Source of the DNA: Margaritifera margaritifera
Lineage: Eukaryota; Mollusca; Bivalvia; Unionida; Margaritiferidae
Direction: 5' to 3'
NCBI GenBank assembly: GCA_029931535.1
Contig: JAQPZY010001684.1
Location: 4,632,001-4,696,000 of the forward strand
DNA length: 64,000 nt
This document shows positions 36,401-42,460 of the stretch, in pieces. A model generated the notes under the pieces. It ran no database searches and was not told the origin of the DNA. It was given only the letters and a program-made list of their open reading frames with translations. The translations under genes and the position numbers were made by a program. Position 1 is the stretch's first letter; every line of letters begins with the position of its first letter.

Positions 36401-38144
36401 TCAATGGTACAATATTGTGATCTCAAGACTAGAATCATGCTTTGTAAAGTCTTTTACACTGAAGTGCAAGTTATATGATCGTGTACTTGACTTTAGAAGG
36501 CTGACTAACCTGACCTCTCTTGCACTGTGGCATGTAACCATATCTGAGGAGTGTAGTATATCTCTGTGTAGTAGTATCAGTGGCTGTATTCACCTGGAGA
36601 GTCTGCAGCTGCATTCCAGCACACTACATGATGGTGTACTTGACTTGAGGAGTCTGACTAACCTGACCTCTCTTAGACTGGAGACTGTAACCATGTCTGA
36701 GGAGTGTAGTAGATCTCTGTGTAGTAGTATCAGTGGCTGTATTCACCTGGAGAGTCTGCAGCTGTGTTTCATCACACTACATGATGGTGTACTTGACTTG
36801 AGGAGTCTGACTAACCTGACCTCTCTTTTACTGTTGTGTGTAACCATGTCTGAGGAGTGTAGTAGATCTCTGTGTAGTAGTATCAGTGGCTGTATTCACC
36901 TGGAGAGTCTGCAGCTGTCTTCCAGCACACTACATGATGGTGTACTTGACTTGAGGAGTCTGACTAACCTGACCTCTCTTAGACTGGAGACTGTAACCAT
37001 GTCTGAGGAGTGTAGTAGATCTCTGTGTAGTAGTATCAGTGGCTGTATTCACCTGGAGAGTCTGCCGCTGTGTTTCATCACACTACATGATGGTGTACTT
37101 GACTTGAGGAGTCTGACTAACCTGACCTCTCTTACACTGTGGTGTGTAACCATGTCTGAGGAGTGTAGTAGATCTCTGTGTAGTAGTATCAGTGGCTGTA
37201 TTCACCTGGAGAGTCTGCAGCTGCGTTCCATCACACTACATGATGGTGTACTTGACTTGAGGAGTCTGACTAACCTGACCTCTCTTACACTGTCGCATGT
37301 AACCATATCTGAGGAGTGTAGTAGATCTCTGTGTAGTAGTATCAGTGGCTGTATTCACCTGGAGAGTCTGCAGCTGTGGAAAATCACACTACATGATGGT
37401 GTACTTGACTTGAGGAGTCTGACTAACCTGACCTCTCTTGAACTGGAGGCTGTAACCATGTCTAATGAGTGTAGTAGATCTCTGTGTAGTAGTATCAGTG
37501 GCTGTATTCACCTGGAGAGACTGCACCTGTGTTCCATCACACTACATGATGGTGTACTTGACTTGAGGAGTCTTACTAACCTGACCTCTCTTAGACTGTG
37601 GTGTGTAACCATATCTGAGGAGTGTAGTAGATCTCTGTGTAGTAGTATCAGTGGCTGTATTCACCTGAAGAGTCTGCAGCTGCTTTCCATCACACTACAT
37701 GATGGTGTACTTGACTTGAGGAGTCTGACTAACCTGACCTATCTTACACTGGAGGCTGTAACCATGTCTGAGGAGTGTAGTAGATCTCTGTGTAGTAGTA
37801 TCAGTGGCTGTATTCACCTAGAGAGTCTGTGGCTGTGTAAAATCACACTACATGATCGTGTACTTGACTTGAGGAGTCTGACTAACCTGACCTCTCTTAA
37901 ACTGGAGGTTGTGACCATGTCTGAGGAGTGTAGTAGATCTCTGTGTAGTAGTATCAGTGGCTGTATTCACCTGGAGAGTCTGCAGCTGTGGAAAATCACA
38001 CTACATGATGGTGTACTTGACTTGAGGAGTCTTAGTAATCTGAGAATACTGAATTTCCATGAAGTCACCATGTCACCTCAGTGCAGACAAACATTACAAA
38101 CTAGTTTGGAACACATTCCAAAACTACTAACCTGTCACATTTGA
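5781..38144 (+). CDS. CXorf38/HEPN-like, coiled-coil, NACHT, LRR receptor-like gene (five exons)
   Basis: Predicted spliced gene: join(5781-6290, 7218-7358, 15198-15365, 32402-32702, 34486-38144), 1592 residues. Every intron is GT-AG, junction phases are 0, 0, 0 and 1, and the frame stays open throughout. Domain order is a CXorf38-like region with two CxxC pairs (about 1-170), a HEPN-type R-N-x3-H motif (175-180), coiled coil (about 218-373), NACHT with Walker A at 469-477 and Walker B at 662-674, and LRRs from about 1046 to the end. The NACHT-LRR layout is that of NLR-type STAND NTPases, which oligomerise on ligand sensing. HEPN domains are often RNases. An intracellular immune-sensor role is inference. 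No signal peptide or membrane segment is evident. An undetected exon in the 17 kb intron 3, or an alternative first exon, remains possible. Confidence 0.8.
6291..7217 (+). other. Intron 1
   Basis: 927 bp, starting GTAAGTACC and ending TTATATTTCAG. No repeat or gene was recognised in it. Confidence 0.7.
7218..7358 (+). CDS. Exon 2: HEPN-type R-N-x3-H motif
   Basis: 141 nt, 47 codons, phase 0 on both sides (acceptor TTTCAG, donor GTAACT). It begins LIDVRNNVLHSGELRVSD. The R-N-x3-H arrangement (R175, N176, H180) matches the R-x4-6-H signature of HEPN domains, and CXorf38 relatives have a similar R-N-x3-H here. It falls just after the helical end of exon 1, as expected for the catalytic or nucleotide-binding helix. 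It is too short for routine ORF calling. Because both ends are phase 0, skipping it would keep the frame but remove the motif. Confidence 0.8.
7359..8021. other. Start of intron 2, non-coding
   Basis: Begins with donor GTAACT. Unremarkable AT-rich sequence with no supported gene or repeat. Confidence 0.5.
8022..8079. repeat. (AT)n microsatellite
   Basis: Uninterrupted TA dinucleotides. The reverse-strand poly-IY reading across it is an artefact of the repeat. Confidence 0.95.
8105..8560 (-). pseudogene. Tc1/mariner-type transposase remnant
   Basis: The reverse strand carries decayed transposase landmarks in the right order. A Trp-rich lead-in is followed by IIFSDES (8422-8440), which includes the second catalytic Asp of the DDE/D triad. 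A VWQC-like segment, a GCIT segment and VNGTINA (near 8250-8270) come next. Stops and frameshifts interrupt it. Neither the N-terminal DNA-binding domain nor terminal inverted repeats were found. It is a dead fragment inside intron 2. Confidence 0.7.
8561..9114. other. Intronic non-coding stretch
   Basis: No supported gene. The short reverse-strand open frame at 8577-8846 has no recognisable domain. Confidence 0.4.
9233..9979 (-). pseudogene. LINE C-terminal domain remnant
   Basis: Two reverse-strand frames (9979-9653, then 9628-9233) carry the family's C-terminal blocks. These include a HYRWRHERVLLELADI segment, then MRVDLGKKLVFPEIV and RPDVVIWSE, ending in a WLWMKHND tryptophan-rich tail. 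The Arg-Pro-Asp stretch resembles the restriction-like endonuclease-type end seen in such elements, but I cannot confirm catalytic residues. A frameshift separates the two frames. Confidence 0.6.
10014..11018 (-). pseudogene. LINE reverse-transcriptase remnant
   Basis: Three reverse-strand frames hold successive RT blocks. 11018-10836 has FRLISLLSVEGKIFF (block 2-type). 10781-10599 has VWLDLPNAFGSIP, with the first catalytic Asp of block A. 10496-10014 has GFMDDLAVTT, with the F-x-D-D catalytic pair, followed by CLGKWF and a thumb-like region (SGLPQKFKAW). The frames are split by frameshifts and the segment between blocks A and C is damaged, so it cannot make an active enzyme. Confidence 0.8.
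11399..12228 (-). pseudogene. LINE N-terminal zinc-finger and linker remnant
   Basis: 12228-11812 contains ARCHCGKLCKNARGLKI, the start of a Cys-rich finger of the kind found at the N-terminus of such elements. The downstream His/Cys half is displaced by a frameshift. 11787-11575 and 11662-11399 carry the lysine- and glutamine-rich helical linker that precedes the RT (MEWPKMDNKKAWEEFYDDL, then RPNKRQVELKKIQQEL). Confidence 0.6.
12453..12815 (-). mobile_element. Second LINE 3' end, 5'-truncated
   Basis: This stretch repeats about 9118-9450 at high identity. Shared markers are CCACTGCTGCACCACCAACAT, GAGTCACTACCTGTTGGTG, ACACTGAGCATCTTCCAGAC and CAACCAAGTACTCCATCCCC. It contains only the element's last part plus a roughly 30 bp extra segment near 12727. 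It abuts the 5' end of the longer relic in the same orientation, giving a head-to-tail arrangement. Confidence 0.8.
12843..13425. repeat. 42-bp minisatellite, about 14 copies
   Basis: The unit contains GATCTGATCCCAGATTATCA then TGTACAAGGGCATTCATGCA, with substitutions between copies. The 42 bp period is a multiple of three, so it reads as 14-residue repeats (HDNLGSDP) in open frames on both strands. These readings are not evidence of a gene. Confidence 0.9.
13426..13808. other. Intronic AT-rich stretch
   Basis: Contains an irregular CATTTTGCATTT-rich segment at about 13495-13625, similar in flavour (opposite strand) to 39650-39740. No gene is supported. Confidence 0.4.
13809..13993. repeat. 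37-bp minisatellite, 5 copies
   Basis: Unit starts fall at 13809, 13846, 13883, 13920 and 13957, exactly 37 bp apart. The unit contains CACTTGTATCCATACA then TAATTACAGACTG. Confidence 0.95.
13994..14647. other. Intronic stretch without recognised feature
   Basis: The phrase GTTGTCCATCAGTTCTG occurs near 14008 and 14294. Nothing else is recognised. Confidence 0.4.
14648..15110. repeat. 113-bp tandem repeat, 4 copies
   Basis: Units begin near 14648, 14761, 14874 and 14987. Markers are GAGGTACAGCACTATG, CACATATAGGATAGAACT, and TACCTCCTATTCATGTAAAT. It lies just upstream of exon 3. Confidence 0.9.
15198..15365 (+). CDS. Exon 3: coiled-coil segment
   Basis: 168 nt, 56 codons, phase 0 at both ends (acceptor AATTCAG, donor GTTTGT). 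Encodes residues 218-273, starting VKCEDIDMNFREVEIRVLQN. The sequence is rich in Glu, Lys, Met and Gln with heptad-like hydrophobic spacing and no proline, so a coiled coil linking the HEPN-like part to the NACHT part is likely. It could be skipped without changing frame. Confidence 0.75.
15366..17590. other. First part of intron 3, non-coding
   Basis: Starts with donor GTTTGT. No gene, and no strong repeat. Short A- and T-runs only. Confidence 0.5.
17591..18090. repeat. Degenerate tandem repeat, about 115-120 bp units
   Basis: About four diverged units share TTTTCTCAGACTAT, GAGTCACACAAGTTGGCAT, and ATCACTGTGACCTATATTTC followed by ATGGTTCA. The same family occurs at 28880-29345 and 40080-40870. 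Confidence 0.7.
18091..18734. other. Intron 3 stretch without recognised feature
   Basis: The reverse-strand open frame 18243-18695 (150 codons) shows no domain, and its composition is like its surroundings. It is not called a gene. Confidence 0.4.
18735..19690. repeat. About 81-bp tandem repeat, about 12 copies
   Basis: Units carry GGTGGGGACATCTGCATG, TAAGGACTTATTTCTAGT, GTGTGTCTACCATAACTAAC and ACCACATATTGAAG. Copies differ by small indels and substitutions. Confidence 0.9.
19691..20789. other. Intron 3 stretch without recognised feature
   Basis: No coding or repeat signal I can support. Positions 20600-20770 share GCCAAAACTTGCATTGTGAATA and ACTCTGAGATACTTTTGAC with 30690-30830, so a small interspersed repeat is present. 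Confidence 0.4.
20790..21150. repeat. Degenerate repeat, about 160 bp units
   Basis: About two and a half units. Markers are GAAAATCTTATTATTGCTACTC, ACATGGGGTTTTCATCA.AAGACTT, and AATATGGCCACCAT. It looks like one module of the bivalve-type composite repeat. Confidence 0.7.
21330..22140. repeat. Degenerate repeat, about 150-160 bp units
   Basis: Four to five units share GATTGCCATGAAACTTG, AATATTATGGTCATCACC, and AGTTATTGCCCTTTT. They sit directly downstream of the previous module, and the open frames across them are incidental. Confidence 0.75.
22320..23455 (+). repeat. Composite bivalve-type repeat element, head to tail
   Basis: The head at 22320-22365 contains CTCACCTGACCATAAGGTCA then AGTGAGCTTATGGTAT. 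The body is about six 140-150 bp units (markers GATTTTGATCAAACTTGGAA, CATCAAGATCTTGG, GATCTTGCATCTGATTGGCT). The tail ends near GTAAGCCAGGTGAGTGATA. In my experience this head/body/tail layout is characteristic of abundant interspersed repeats in bivalve genomes. Confidence 0.7.
23555..24745 (+). repeat. Second composite repeat, head and body
   Basis: The head at about 23558-23595 (AACCTGGTCATAAAGTCAAA, TGAACTTATGGTAT) is a diverged copy of the one at 22320. Seven or more 140-150 bp body units follow. Its tail seems to lie at 25905-26165, separated by unrelated sequence. Confidence 0.65.
24837..24867. repeat. (CT)n microsatellite
   Basis: CT dinucleotide run interrupted once by TT. Confidence 0.9.
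24993..25177. repeat. 37-bp minisatellite, 5 near-identical copies
   Basis: The marker GTAACACGCTAA occurs at 25015, 25052, 25089, 25126 and 25163, exactly 37 bp apart. The rest of the unit is TAAGTATAAAATAGAAATAT then AAGAA. Very few differences suggest recent amplification. Confidence 0.95.
25178..25904. other. Intron 3 stretch without recognised feature
   Basis: The open frame 25532-25891 has no domain and is not called. Confidence 0.4.
25905..26165 (+). repeat. Composite repeat tail module
   Basis: Shares with 23230-23455 and 28670-28876 the order AAGATCTTTGATGACTTCA, ATTAATTATGC, AATATAAGGTTTGG-like, CTGCTTAGT.AAATGGTC and a terminal ATATCAGGTCCACTTGTGCC then TCTTG. Confidence 0.65.
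26166..27605. other. Intron 3 stretch without recognised feature
   Basis: Non-coding. GCCTCATCAAATTAAGG near 27162 and TGATGAGGCG near 27478 are in inverted orientation about 310 bp apart, which may mark a decayed hairpin element. I could not extend the match convincingly. Confidence 0.35.
27606..28876 (+). repeat. Third composite repeat, body and tail
   Basis: About seven body units of 140-150 bp (TGATCTTGCATCTGATTGGC, TTGTTACCACTCTGGAGGCC) are followed by a tail ending ATCAGGTCCACCTGGGCCTC then TTG at 28876. The head is missing or unrecognisable. Confidence 0.7.
28880..29345. repeat. Degenerate repeat carrying an AGGTCA palindrome
   Basis: Same family as 17591-18090. The unit near 29228-29242 reads AGGTCACTGTGACCT followed by ATGTTTCATGGTTCAG. 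Confidence 0.7.
29346..30659. other. Intron 3 stretch with simple-sequence runs
   Basis: Contains a C-run plus A-run (29408-29438), a G-run (30186-30196) and an (ATT)n run (30420-30452). No gene is supported. Confidence 0.6.
30660..30992. repeat. Short tandem repeats interrupted by an LTR
   Basis: Units of about 60 bp carry GTGTATCTTGAGATGATTGC, ATTTTGCACACT and GGTCACTGTATATTC. The array resumes at 31833-31920 after the inserted LTR. Confidence 0.8.
30993..31832 (+). mobile_element. Solo LTR of a retrotransposon (840 bp)
   Basis: The insert starts TGTTATGG and ends CGTAACA, so it has TG...CA ends within a short imperfect inverted repeat. It is flanked on both sides by CACT (30989-30992 and 31833-31836). 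The host repeat unit GGTCACTGTATATTC is split at exactly this point, and intact neighbouring units show the empty site. A TATA-like ACTATATAATA occurs at about 31326. No internal retroelement genes remain, so this is a solo LTR, most likely Ty3/Gypsy-like. The strand is inferred from the TATA-like box. Confidence 0.85.
31833..32401. other. End of intron 3
   Basis: The remaining half of the interrupted repeat (to about 31920) is followed by non-coding sequence. The intron ends in a T-rich tract and CAG at 32399-32401. Confidence 0.6.
32402..32702 (+). CDS. Exon 4: long coiled-coil segment
   Basis: 301 nt, in phase 0, out phase 1 (donor GTATGA). Encodes residues 274-373 plus one base of codon 374. 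It opens LRKISDKMVSFIDKN and continues as a strongly charged helix containing a short internal repeat, ENQLRKNQEETKNQLEKHQ then EESKIQLEEVE. The next residue (Glu 374) is completed by the first two bases of exon 5. The exon probably forms an oligomerisation or spacer coiled coil ahead of the NACHT domain. Confidence 0.8.
32703..34485. other. Intron 4 with degenerate ATCAAATATGGC repeats
   Basis: 1783 bp, GTATGA...TTTCCAG. 33395-34250 holds about five diverged units of 115-130 bp. Markers are ATGATGCCAATCTGTCATTAA then ATATGGC, TTACTAAAAATA, and AACAGACTGTTACCAAATTTGAC. They are the same module family as at 45290-46230. The small open frames here are incidental. Confidence 0.7.
34486..38144 (+). 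CDS. Exon 5: NACHT NTPase and LRR array
   Basis: Encodes residues 374-1592 and the stop. An apparent start at 34530 is a TTG inside the exon, and the frame is open to the acceptor at 34484-34485. Walker A GLSGSGKST lies at 469-477 (34770-34796). A block of seven degenerate 15-17 residue repeats follows (501-613). The NACHT core resumes with LLQFTLLFYIYTP, and Walker B LIILDGMDEMGG lies at 663-674, with the acidic pair typical of NACHT proteins. A sensor-like segment (RIIVLMAMRPW) and winged-helix-type region follow, including LLDCGILSK and FLHLSVHEYLTSIHL. From about 1046 the protein is LRRs. The large single exon for NACHT plus LRR suggests retroposition or intron loss in its ancestry. Confidence 0.85.
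34866..35204 (+). repeat. In-frame repeat block inside the NACHT domain
   Basis: Seven diverged units of 15-17 residues (about 45-51 bp each). Examples are LVLSVQDSSESIADKD, LDPPVLDGSKFGIVEE and LDLSDPQSSEAIAHQD. Recurrent elements are L-[DN]-x-[PS]-x-x-[DE], S-S-E-[AS]-I-A and a trailing acidic or lysine pair. It is Ser/Pro/Glu/Asp-rich and probably disordered. It separates the P-loop helix from the next core strand, where canonical NACHT domains have only a short connection. Confidence 0.75.
36501..38030 (+). repeat. 153-bp coding repeat, ten complete LRR units
   Basis: Unit starts (CTNACTAACCTGACC) lie at 36501, 36654, 36807, 36960, 37113, 37266, 37419, 37572, 37725 and 37878, each exactly 153 bp apart. 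A diverged partial unit starts at 38031. Each 51-residue unit holds two leucine-rich repeats, LTNLTSLxLxxVT plus about 16 residues (SEECSRSLCSSISGC), then IHLESLQLxxxTLHDGVLDL. Most of the unit is nearly identical between copies at the DNA level. Differences cluster at unit residues 8, 10, 11, 36 and 38-40. Confidence 0.95.
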
Positions 38145-38503
38145 AATTTAATAATGGAGAAAATAGGATAAATGACAGTGTTTCTTTTGTTATATATGAT
38201 GTTTTTATACTTAACGTTTGTCTATGATTGTAAGTTGTTTGGTTATTTGAAAGGATATACTTAACTTTTGTCCAGTTGTTTACGTTGTATTTTTATAGGC
38301 ATTTCACAATTAGACATAGGCCATGTAGGTATGTGTATTTATATACAGATTTTGAAATGCAGAATGAATATAAATGACCTGCTAAAGTAATAGAAACAAA
38401 GTGATGAATTCACTTTCAAGGAAACAGACTGCACATGCAGAATGATGAAAGGTAAATATAAAGAAGAAATGAAACAGAAATGCATTTCATGAGTGGATTA
38501 GAA

Positions 38504-38509
38504 AATAAA
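38504..38509 (+). terminator. Candidate polyadenylation signal AATAAA
   Basis: First canonical hexamer after the stop codon at 38142-38144, giving a 3' UTR of about 380 bases. A second AATAAA lies near 39118. No expression data were available to choose between them. Confidence 0.45.
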
Positions 38510-38544
38510 TTTACCCATATTTCAGGCTGGTGCTATATTTCCAT

Positions 38545-39030
38545 TGTTGAAATCTCTTTGGCATGATAGGCTGAGATCAGATTATTTGCACTGACAGACA
38601 GTTGAAATCCCTTCTGCATAATAAGCTGAGATCAGATTTGGTACCCTGATGGACAGTTGAAATCCCTTCTGCATAATAAGCTGATATTAGATTTGTTACC
38701 CTTACAGACAGTTGAAATCCCTTCTGCATGATAAGCTGAGATCAGATTTGGTATCCTGATGGTTGAAATCCCTTCTGCATGATAAGCTGAGATCAGGTTT
38801 GGTACCCGGACAGAAAGTTGCAATCTCTTCTGCATGATAACCTGAGATCAGATTTGGTACCCTTACAGACAGTTGAAATCCCTTCTGCATGATAACCTGA
38901 GATTAGATTTGTTACCCTTACAGACAGTTGAAAGCCCTTCTGCATGATAAGCTGAGATCAAATTTGGTACCCTTACAGACAGTTGAAAGCCCTTCAGGGT
39001 TAGCTGAGATCAGATTATTTACATTGACAG
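38545..39030. repeat. 55-bp minisatellite, about 9 copies
   Basis: GTTGAAATC-type starts occur at 38545, 38601, 38656, 38711, 38762, 38817, 38872, 38927 and 38982. The unit contains CCCTTCTGCATGATAAGCTG, AGATCAGATTTGGTACCC, and TTACAGACA. One unit is shortened by 4 bp. Confidence 0.9.
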
Positions 39031-40079
39031 AAGTTTTCACTACTTACAAATAACTATCATTGATGTGATGACATCACCAGTTGTTTATGTGCAATTTCTA
39101 TTTGAACAAAACAAAATAATAAAAACACTAAACAACTATATTTTTACATTTATTGCAGTTGTGGTTATATTTATTTATCATAAATTCAATCCTTCCTAAT
39201 TTTATACACAGGGTTCCCACACTACCAGAATATTGGGGAAAAATTCAGTAGATAGATCAAATTTGGGAAAATCTCGTTAATTTCACAAATATTGATCGAA
39301 GTCAGTGAAAAACGGGGAATTTTAAGCCATCATTTGATCTCAGAAAACAAATATGTTACTGAGTTGTAATTAAACTGAATTGTCAGTTAAATGTATTGAT
39401 TTTTTACCAGAATATTTGAATTTTAGGAACTCGTGAGTCTGTTGAGGTACAATTACTGTATGTATCATTTCGGTGCTTCCCCTAAACAAATTTATATAGT
39501 AAATCCAAGCATTCTGATTAGCATATTGGTCAGGTAGACTAGTTTTTCTGTAGTCAGCTCCATATTGGCCTCTTTCCTATGAAGAAGGTATGAAGACCAG
39601 TCTAGTGTCACATTGTGCCAATAGGTTGTCTGTGACAAGTGATCTCGATAAATTTAAATGAAAAAACAAAAATGCAAATCTTAAAGAAACACAGATGAAA
39701 TACGGAAAAAATTCAAATAAAATGCAAACTAAATGCCAATTTGGTAAAATTATAATGAGTGAATTTATCATCTGAATTATTGGTGTATTAAATAACTTTT
39801 AATTATATTGCCATTTACCAAATCAATTCATCATCATTATCATAATCATCATCTTTATTATTATTTTCTAAAAGTAGTGGCCACCTATTGTGGGATGAAC
39901 ATTGTAAATTTCTTTTTTCAAGAGATTCAAGATTGTGTGATGTATCTGCAGATGTAAGAAGCTTCATTAAAAGTGCTATGATGCATTTCTTACAGCAACA
40001 TGCCCTGCTGCTTGCAACTAGGGCATAATGATTTGCTTGTCTGTTCATACGTCCATCCTGAGATTGTTAGCACAATCAC
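39031..40079. other. Intergenic stretch without recognised gene
   Basis: AT-rich. A segment with repeated AAATGCAAA/AAATGAAA words lies at 39655-39745. No gene is supported. Confidence 0.4.
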
Positions 40080-40870
40080 TCAAATTACACTCGACATTGA
40101 TAAATAAGATCTGCTAGGTATTTATGGAAGTTTCTTAGGCATTGTAAGTCCCAGAGCCGTGCAACTTTGTATGTGGACGTATTTTAGTAAGTACCACAAA
40201 TATCGTCCCAAAGTAGGTTGCTGTGACCTAACTTAGACATTCCAGTGACTGTTGGTTATGGTATGCATTTGTTTGCCCCAGAGACATGCAGCCTGGTGTG
40301 TGTAGGCTTCTTGGTGAGCGCAACATCATTCTAGCAAAATTAGGTCACTGTGACCTACATTTAGTACTTAGTGACTACAGATGTTTGCCTTTAGGCAAGT
40401 TCCTCAGGCATTATTGGTTGTATTGTTATGCAACTTAGTATGTAAATGTATATTAGCCAGTAGAACATCACCCTCCCAAAATTAGGTCACAGTGACCTAT
40501 ACTTAACAATTCAATAACTGTGGTTTAAGTTTTACCTTTAGGTTAATATATCTGTTATTATTGGTCACAGAGATATACTACTCAGTGTTTGGGTGCGTCT
40601 TGGTGAATACAGCAACTGCCTAGGAAAATTTGGTTACTGTGACCTCCATTTCATGCTTTAATGACTCCAGTTTTTGCATTTGTCAGTTTTGCAGGTATTA
40701 TTTGCCACAGAGTTATGCAAAGTGGTTGAAGATGTGTATTGCTGAGTACAGCACTATCTTACTAAAAGTAGGTCACCATGAACAGATTTCATGTTTTATC
40801 GAATTTGACATTATTGGTCACAGAGGCATGCCACTTTGTGTGCGGGGCATCTGAGTACAATGCAGCCTTA
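40080..40870. repeat. Degenerate 125-145 bp repeat with AGGTCA palindromes
   Basis: About six units share AAAATTAGGTCACTGTGACC then TA, a following AATGACT or ATGACT, CATTTGT, GGCATTATTGGT and AGAG.CATGCAACTT. Complete AGGTCAnnnTGACCT palindromes occur at 40342-40356 and 40484-40498, with partial ones near 40212, 40628 and 40766. Confidence 0.75.
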
Positions 40871-41689
40871 CCAAAATTAGGTAATTTATCCCTATTTCAC
40901 ATATCAGTTTTCTGTTGCATCAGTTTCTCATGTGCATTTCACAACAGGGTGGTACAAGCGGAGAATGGCGGGGCATTTCACAACAGAGTTGTACAAAATG
41001 CGAATGGGGTGGTGTACAGAAGGGGAATTGTGGAGAGGAGGATATACAAAAGGGAATGGTAGAGGGTGGGGGTTGTTGGGCATTTTGGTTTTTTTTTTCA
41101 CAACTTTTCTACCATGTGGCACTCGGACATATAATTATTAGTGCAAATACTTTTCTTTCCTTATTTCATTCTTTCTCTTTCTTGTGTAAATGACATTAAA
41201 GAGAGCATCTCTTTGTGATTTTTTAAAACACCAGACCAGAAACTAATCGACACTTCAGGTGGGGTTTTTTTCTCCTTTTTTCATTTGAAATTCAATATTG
41301 CTTGAGTACTTTCCTAAATAAAAGAATCATCTTTAGTCCTACTGATATAATTTCTGGTCTACTATTCAATTTGATGTTGTCAGTCTTATAATTTGTCTGT
41401 CAAGGTAAAATAAGAGAGAGATGGCCCTGGTATAAGATCTGGAATTATTTCCTGCAATAAATCATTATTGAGACCTTTTCAGTTTTAACCATATTTATGT
41501 TTGTAGCTGTAGGTAGTTAACAATTTGACAAATCTTTACCACACTAAAGAAATCCCATTTTTGTTTCTCTGTTTGCTTGCTTTAGCATAATAGAAACAGT
41601 TAAATAGCATTGTATTGACTATACTAAATGAATTTATACCAATAGAAATTTGATGTGCAAAATGTAGATAAGCATCATATATAGGAATA
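40871..41689. other. Intergenic stretch
   Basis: A G-rich patch at 40940-41080 gives several overlapping short open frames, none with a domain. The rest is AT-rich and empty. Confidence 0.4.
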
Positions 41690-42216
41690 TTTATTTTCTG
41701 CTAGGCAGTGAATTTTACTTGATTTTCCGAGTGAAATAATTTTGATATTTCACTGGAGTGAAAAAATATATTTTTTCACTGGCCATCAGTAGACATTGAT
41801 AACATCATGACTATAAAATTTCAAAGTTTTGTACGACGCTTGTGTGGTATAACGGTAAAGATGGCCGCCTCGCATCCAGATGAACCAGGTTCAAATCCAG
41901 CAATGGGCAAAATAAATTTTTTTTCTTCATTTTGTTTTTGTCTGTTGTTTTACCTTGAATTGGGAAGGAGCATTATGTTACTACTGATACAACACAAGAG
42001 AACATAAACGGTAAACCACTGACATTATTGTGTGGGATACAGTAAGAAACCAGCTACTTCAGTTATACAGATTGCTAGAAAATGCATTTGAGCATACAAT
42101 AAAAAGAATATTTGCTTGCTCGGAGTGAATAACGGATATATTTCATCTCTTGGGTGAAAATCTTAAGTATTTCACCAACTCGATGAAATATATCTGTTAT
42201 TCACTTGTTTCAAGCA
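41690..42216. repeat. Hairpin-rich interspersed element around a tRNA-like core
   Basis: 42113-42216 is a near-perfect inverted repeat. Its outer arms share GTGAATAAC.GATATATTTC and it contains an inner hairpin, GGTGAAAATCTTAAGTATTT then CACC. 41735-41780 has a shorter hairpin (TTTCACTGGAGTGAAA, then TTTTTTCACTGG). The tRNA-like sequence at 41838-41905 lies between them. Confidence 0.6.
41838..41905 (+). pseudogene. tRNA-derived sequence (SINE head or tRNA pseudogene)
   Basis: An A-box-like TGGTATAACGG (41845-41855) and a B-box-like GGTTCAAATCC (41888-41898) are separated by 32 bases, as in a tRNA gene. The sequence is followed by AATGGGCAAAATAAATT and a T-run, which could end a Pol III transcript. 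A clean cloverleaf is not obvious: the anticodon arm does not pair well. A SINE head or degraded tRNA gene is more likely than a working tRNA. Confidence 0.5.
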
Positions 42217-42269
42217 AACATCTTCTGTGTATTTGATTGAGATGTGTAGAGTGTTAGGGTCGGAATAGA

Positions 42270-42460
42270 TTTGGTTTGGTTTGGTGTTTTATGGCACAGA
42301 ACACAAGTAGATTATTTAATGCCGAGGCAATTGGAGTAAACGGTCTTGCCCAAGTACACACCATGGTAGCTGATCTGGATTGATCTGATGGCAGGATTTA
42401 GTACCACAGCCTTTTGGTCACAACTTTGGCATACTAACCACTGTGCCACCGCGGCTCCTG
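42270..42460 (-). mobile_element. tRNA-derived SINE remnant
   Basis: On the reverse strand it starts GCCGCGGTGGCACAGTGGTT then AG, an A-box-type tRNA head. A degraded B-box region follows (TACTAAATCCTGCC). The non-tRNA part contains GTACTTGGGCAAGACCGTTT then ACTCCAATTGCC, a core seen in several animal SINEs. It ends in CCAAACCAAACC. Confidence 0.6.

Noticed and set aside
41838..41905. Functional tRNA gene
   Set aside because: Boxes are present but the anticodon arm and acceptor stem do not pair convincingly, and flanks look like a SINE.
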